Origin: Bacteroidaceae bacterium
Lineage (GTDB): Bacteria; Bacteroidota; Bacteroidia; Bacteroidales; Bacteroidaceae
Length of the DNA: 64,000 bases
Assembly (NCBI GenBank): GCA_016280445.1
Contig: JAEEGS010000016.1
Span: 41,351-105,350 of the forward strand
Direction: 5' to 3'
Of the stretch, positions 61,288 through 64,000 are shown in pieces. Every line of letters starts with the position of its first letter. The first letter of the stretch is position 1. A model generated the notes under the pieces. The model saw only the letters and a list, made by a program, of their open reading frames with translations. It was not told where the DNA came from and made no database searches. A program made the position numbers and the translations under genes.

Positions 61288-61573
61288 TTCATCCCTCTCC
61301 CTCTATCCCATCTTTCTTGTTACACTTGTACACTTTAAATGTAGAAAATTCAAGGTGTAAAGGAAAAAAGAAGGATTAGACAAAAAGGATGGAAAATAAG
61401 TGTAACATGTGTAACTGTAACAACAACAGAAATGCCAGCTCCTACAGGGGCAACGTTCTCTACAAGACGCGCAGCACCGACATAATGCCACTTTAAGTCG
61501 TCATTCACACGATTCCTGTCAGTTTCTCTTTCCTACGCCATCGTGAAGTGATGACGACGACATACTGGTATAA
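61288..61573. other. Gene-free stretch
   Basis: No supported gene. It contains TTGTTACACTTGTACACTTT and, about 80 bp on, AAGTGTAACATGTGTAACTG, an imperfect inverted pair resembling the TGTTAC/GTAACA words upstream of nqrA. Confidence 0.5.
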
Positions 61574-61620
61574 ACAACAGCGGCTACCACTTGCCATTGA
61601 AGTGATAGCCGCTGCTGTTG
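61574..61620. terminator. Long hairpin, possible terminator
   Basis: CAACAGCGGCTACCACTT pairs with AAGTGATAGCCGCTGCTGTTG, nearly perfect over about 18 bp with an 8-nt loop. It lies about 80 bp beyond the 3' end of the minus-strand DUF3791/DUF3990 module and may end it. Confidence 0.5.
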
Positions 61621-61698
61621 TATATTGGTACCTGGAACTGGGAAATCGGAAGATGACTCTTGACGGGGATTTCTCTCCAATTACTTCACATAAACCTC

Positions 61699-61923
61699 TT
61701 AGTTGGCTTGCGCCATCTCGTCTTTCAAATAATCATAAATATAATCGGCGCTTTGTAGATAGAGACCTGTGTTTGGATTCATCAGCTTCTCGTAAATTGC
61801 AGATGAGTAAACCACATCAAAAGCCTCAAGAAGGGACATTGCGTTGTCCTCCTGAAGATAACTCACCAACAGTTCCACATCACTGTTGACAATGAATTGA
61901 AATTTGTTCTTGCTCAACCTCAT
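61699..61923 (-). CDS. Small protein of the DUF3791/DUF3990 module, third gene
   Basis: 74 residues, helical (MRLSKNKFQFIVNSDVELLV, then SYLQEDNAMSLLEAFDVVYS, ending LKDEMAQAN). It resembles the small DUF3791-related partners that follow DUF3990 genes. Its ATG overlaps the end of the broken DUF3990 gene, as in an intact operon. In such modules the small proteins may act as antitoxins; this is inferred from gene arrangement, not shown. Confidence 0.65.
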   Translation of the reverse strand: MRLSKNKFQFIVNSDVELLVSYLQEDNAMSLLEAFDVVYSSAIYEKLMNPNTGLYLQSADYIYDYLKDEMAQAN

Positions 61924-62094
61924 ATCCTTTTCAAGGTAAGAATAGCCTTTTCCGTTCCAAAGAAATACTGGTTATTCTTGGGCTTGAGAACGAATATTAG
62001 TCAGATAAAAACCACGTCCAAAATCCTTGTTGGGTCTGCATTTCTCAAGCTGGACACCCACAAAATCACAATTAGTGCCGTGATATAGTTTCAT
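61920..62094 (-). pseudogene. DUF3990 (ADP-ribosyltransferase-like) gene with internal deletion
   Basis: From ATG 62094: MKLYHGTNCDFVGVQLEKCR, then PNKDFGRGFYLTNIRSQAQE and a stop. In the next frame, immediately after, comes PKNNQYFFGTEKAILTLKRI and a stop at 61920. These match the two ends of DUF3990 proteins (usually about 150-170 residues): LYHGT with the His, GFYLT with the Tyr, and GTEKA with the Glu of an H-Y-E ADP-ribosyltransferase triad. About 100 residues in the middle are gone, so the enzyme should be dead. Its ATG overlaps the DUF3791 stop by 4 nt. Confidence 0.75.
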
Positions 62095-62300
62095 ACAAAC
62101 GACCCTCCATGACGTTTACAATACGATTTCAGCCCCATTAACGTATCATCTAACGGTAGTTGATGTTCCGCCTCATAACATTTGTCTAGGAATGCCAATC
62201 CACCATATTCCTTCAGATATCTATAGGCAAGCTGTGAAGTCATGCCAAACCGTTTGCCGAACTCCACAATACACAAGTTAATATAGCGAATTTTGTTCAT
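62091..62300 (-). CDS. DUF3791-domain protein, first gene of the module
   Basis: 69 residues from ATG 62300 (MNKIRYINLCIVEFGKRFGM, then LAYRYLKEYGGLAFLDKCY, EAEHQLPLDD). This is the DUF3791 family, small helical proteins encoded next to DUF3990. The frame extends to 62333, but the promoter at 62320-62350 excludes the earlier start. A 4-nt ATGA overlap couples it to the DUF3990 gene. It probably partners or neutralises the DUF3990 product. Confidence 0.8.
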   Translation of the reverse strand: MNKIRYINLCIVEFGKRFGMTSQLAYRYLKEYGGLAFLDKCYEAEHQLPLDDTLMGLKSYCKRHGGSFV

Positions 62301-62319
62301 AATTATAGCTTTTGAATTG

Positions 62320-62350
62320 CAAAGATAAATCAAAATCCAAACACCTCAAA
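62320..62350 (-). promoter_or_regulatory. Promoter of the DUF3791-DUF3990 module
   Basis: Minus strand: TTTG (62347-62350), 19-bp spacer, TATCTTTG (62320-62327). The predicted RNA start is near 62314, 14 nt before the ATG at 62300. Confidence 0.75.
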
Positions 62351-62400
62351 ATTTTTTCTCAAAAAACTGTTTGCAACGTAAGCATCCGTTGAAATACACG

Positions 62401-62431
62401 TTGTAGCAGTTGTAGTTTCGTTGTACCTTTG
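62401..62431 (+). promoter_or_regulatory. Orphan promoter pointing into the IS element
   Basis: TTGT (62401-62404), 19-bp spacer, TACCTTTG (62424-62431). Downstream there is only about 110 bp of leader-like sequence without a gene before the IS end at 62544. Its gene is probably on the far side of the insertion. Confidence 0.55.
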
Positions 62432-62580
62432 CATCCGCAATTGTGCACAAAACTACAACTGTTATTGTATCATGATTAAGACTGCATGATATAGGAACTA
62501 CATATAGGTGCCAAAAATAACAACAGCAGCTACAATCCTGATCTGATGTGACCCCGAAAAGTTGGACGTTAAATTAAACG

Positions 62581-63390
62581 TTAATTATTAATCTCTCTAT
62601 AGTAGTGAGCTCGGTATAATGCCGGGCTCATTCCTTTTAACCTCAGTTTTATTCTTTTATTGTTATACCACCAAATATATTTCTTCAGTTCTCGCTCAAA
62701 CTCATCGACAGATTCAAAATGATTCACGTATAGTAATTCGTTCTTCATAAGTCCGAAGAAGTTTTCCATCATAGCATTATCCAGACAGTTGCCTTTCCTT
62801 GACATGCTTTGTACGATTCCGTGATCTTTGAGCATCTTCTGATAAAACATGTGCTGATAATGCCATCCCTGGTCAGAGTGTAATACCAAGCCGTCGGTAT
62901 TGTGATGCTTTCTAAACGCCTTTCTAAGCATAGTAGTGACCATCTGCAGGTTTGGACTGCTAGATATGCTGTATGAGATTATCTCTCCATTGAACATATC
63001 CAATATAGGCGAGAGGTATAGTTTCTTGTCGTTGATACATACCTGAGTAACATCAGTAGTCCATTTCTTGTTTGGAATTTCTGCTCTAAAATCACGTTCC
63101 AGTAGATTAGGCGCAATCTTTCCCACCTCACCCTTATAGGAGTGATAGTGGCGTTTCTTGCATTTGGCTTTCAAACCGAGCTGTTTCATGAGCTTCTGTA
63201 CCGTTTTGTGATTTACAATCTTACCTTCATTTCTCAATGCAAAACATATTCTCCTGTATCCATACCGGCCATTATTCTCGTCATATATGGCTTTTATTCT
63301 GTCTCGCAGATCATCGTAGCCATCACTGTCATCCATATGCGAGAGGTGGTAATAAAAAACGGAACGAGCCATCTTTACCCTCTCCAGCAT
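62581..63390 (-). CDS. IS3-family transposase OrfB (DDE integrase domain)
   Basis: 269 residues as an independent frame; the same frame stays open back to the slippery site at 63486-63492 (SESLSRGKECPSTRDWARAI), so the active product is an OrfAB fusion. Motifs: HTH_21-like (RDRIKAIYDENNGRYGYRRI), then the rve core with the DDE residues in WTTDVTQVCI, LVLHSDQGWHY and NCLDNAMMENFFGLMKNEL. It appears intact and should be active. Its stop lies about 10 bp from the left IR. Confidence 0.93.
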   Translation of the reverse strand: MLERVKMARSVFYYHLSHMDDSDGYDDLRDRIKAIYDENNGRYGYRRICFALRNEGKIVNHKTVQKLMKQLGLKAKCKKRHYHSYKGEVGKIAPNLLERDFRAEIPNKKWTTDVTQVCINDKKLYLSPILDMFNGEIISYSISSSPNLQMVTTMLRKAFRKHHNTDGLVLHSDQGWHYQHMFYQKMLKDHGIVQSMSRKGNCLDNAMMENFFGLMKNELLYVNHFESVDEFERELKKYIWWYNNKRIKLRLKGMSPALYRAHYYREINN

Positions 63391-63416
63391 AAACTGCAGG
63401 GGATATCTTTCACGCC

Positions 63417-63953
63417 TTAGTTCTTCGATGGCTCTTGCCCAATCGCGCGTAGACGGGCATTCCTTTCCTCGACTAAGGCTCTCACTTTTTTTAGCAGAGC
63501 ATTCTCTGTCTTGAGTTCTTGGTTCTCCTTGCGGAGTCTTTCAAGCTCTGTCAATGGTTTGCTTTTCTTTCTTGGTCTACCCATACCTGGTGGTCTGCCT
63601 CGTTTCTTGATGCTCTCTAATGCAGCCCAACCATGTTGTCTGTACAGTTTTAGCCATGTACATATCCTTCGCGGGCTGGCTCCATATTTTAACGAAGCTG
63701 CGCGCAAAGATAATCTTTTTTCTTCAATATCAAGCACTATTTTCCTTCTTAATGCAAAATCAGTCTTTATATGGCCTGTTTTCTTTAGACTTGAGGGACC
63801 TAATTCCTGATATTTCTGCCATAAAACCCATAGTTGATTATGATCTATACCATACTCTTTGTGTATGGAGATAATAGACCTTCCATCCTCTAATAAATGC
63901 ATGTATTTTAATAAGTCTGCATAATCATGTTTCTTTTGTTTTCTTCTAGTCAT
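63417..63953 (-). CDS. IS3-family OrfA (helix-turn-helix protein)
   Basis: 178 residues with two helix-turn-helix segments (DGRSIISIHKEYGIDHNQLW and LSLRAASLKYGASPRRICTW), the basic linker GRPPGMGRPRKK and a leucine-zipper-like coiled coil (LERLRKENQELKTENALLKK). It binds the IS ends and, by -1 frameshifting near its 3' end, provides the N-terminus of the OrfAB transposase. Longer than the classical IS3 OrfA (about 100 residues), as in IS150-like members. Confidence 0.92.
   Translation of the reverse strand: MTRRKQKKHDYADLLKYMHLLEDGRSIISIHKEYGIDHNQLWVLWQKYQELGPSSLKKTGHIKTDFALRRKIVLDIEEKRLSLRAASLKYGASPRRICTWLKLYRQHGWAALESIKKRGRPPGMGRPRKKSKPLTELERLRKENQELKTENALLKKVRALVEERNARLRAIGQEPSKN
63486..63492 (-). 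other. Programmed -1 frameshift site of the IS
   Basis: On the minus strand the orfA codons CTA AAA AAA GTG contain the slippery heptamer A-AAA-AAA. Slipping back one base reads AGT GAG AGC and stays open into orfB without a stop, joining OrfA after its coiled coil to the integrase domain. Confidence 0.8.
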
Positions 63954-63959
63954 AATAAA

Positions 63960-63992
63960 CCCCCGAAAGTTTTTTTGTCTAACTTTCGGGGG
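63960..63992. terminator. Hairpin in the outer end of the IS
   Basis: CCCCCGAAAGTT (63960-63971) pairs perfectly with AACTTTCGGGGG (63981-63992) across a T-rich 9-nt loop. It overlaps the right IR and lies just upstream of orfA, where it could block incoming transcription. The stem is identical to that of the nqr terminator. Confidence 0.75.
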
Positions 63993-64000
63993 TCATCTCA

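Larger units (their letters stand above)
62544..64000 (-). mobile_element. IS3-family insertion sequence (right end at the window edge)
   Basis: The left end TGATGTGACCCCGAAAAGTT (62544 on) is imperfectly inverted at the right end, where the last bases read on the minus strand TGAGATGACCCCCGAAAGTT. Inside are orfA and orfB on the minus strand, linked by a frameshift site, as in IS3/IS150-like elements. The length of about 1457 bp fits. The target-site duplication cannot be checked because the right flank is outside the window. Confidence 0.9.

Overview
The window looks like chromosomal DNA of a member of the Bacteroidales, most likely Prevotella-like (Prevotellaceae). The signs are the Bacteroidetes promoter signature (TTTG, about 19-20 bp, then TAnnTTTG) seen upstream of many genes, a complete nqrABCDEF operon, families typical of the group (DUF4199, a Bacteroidetes-type LptD, BspA-like repeats), and secreted proteins ending in a Prevotella-type motif (x-Y/W-x-L-x-G-R/F ... 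G-L/V-Y-I). The species cannot be named from the sequence alone.

Region 1 (1-21 kb). A partial dnaB on the minus strand diverges from the six-gene Na+-pumping NADH:quinone reductase operon. The roughly 640 bp between them holds an inverted pair of DnaA-box-like 9-mers and four tandem 23-bp repeats, each a TGTTAC-N4-GTAACA palindrome or a variant of it. Next come a secreted GH30 (glucuronoxylanase-like) enzyme and a probable operon of an LRR-type secreted protein, a 52-residue peptide and a 3395-residue multidomain surface protein.

Region 2 (21-35 kb). Dense plus-strand housekeeping and envelope genes: DUF4199, a GT2 glycosyltransferase, a lipoprotein, an outer-membrane-type protein, ApbE (the flavin transferase expected to load NqrB and NqrC), a Crp-like regulator, an M3 peptidase, a lipoprotein, dCMP deaminase, an S41 protease, 5-formyl-THF cyclo-ligase and a RecB/AddA-like helicase-nuclease. 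Two gene pairs overlap by about 100 bp or more.

Region 3 (35-57 kb). rlmH and a RelA-type ppGpp synthetase on the minus strand, then uxaC, trmN6, an HD protein, lptD, ruvX, def and a TPR protein, followed by a short accessory patch (a four-helix-bundle protein, two secreted proteins of unknown function and a YoeB/Txe-type toxin-antitoxin pair). After it come thrS-infC-rpmI-rplT, fabD and a cytoplasmic GH13 amylase.

Region 4 (56.7-64 kb). A repeat-rich, decaying accessory island. It carries an AAA ATPase, an Abi_2-family abortive-infection gene preceded by a candidate small structured RNA with its own promoter, three copies of a palindromic repeat of about 105-115 bp, several copies of a GAGAGGGTCTT hairpin element, a displaced copy of the 3' end of the amylase gene, a broken DUF6371-like gene, a three-gene DUF3791/DUF3990 (ADP-ribosyltransferase-like) module whose middle gene is internally deleted, and an IS3-family element reaching the window edge. 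No tRNA, rRNA or CRISPR array was recognised.
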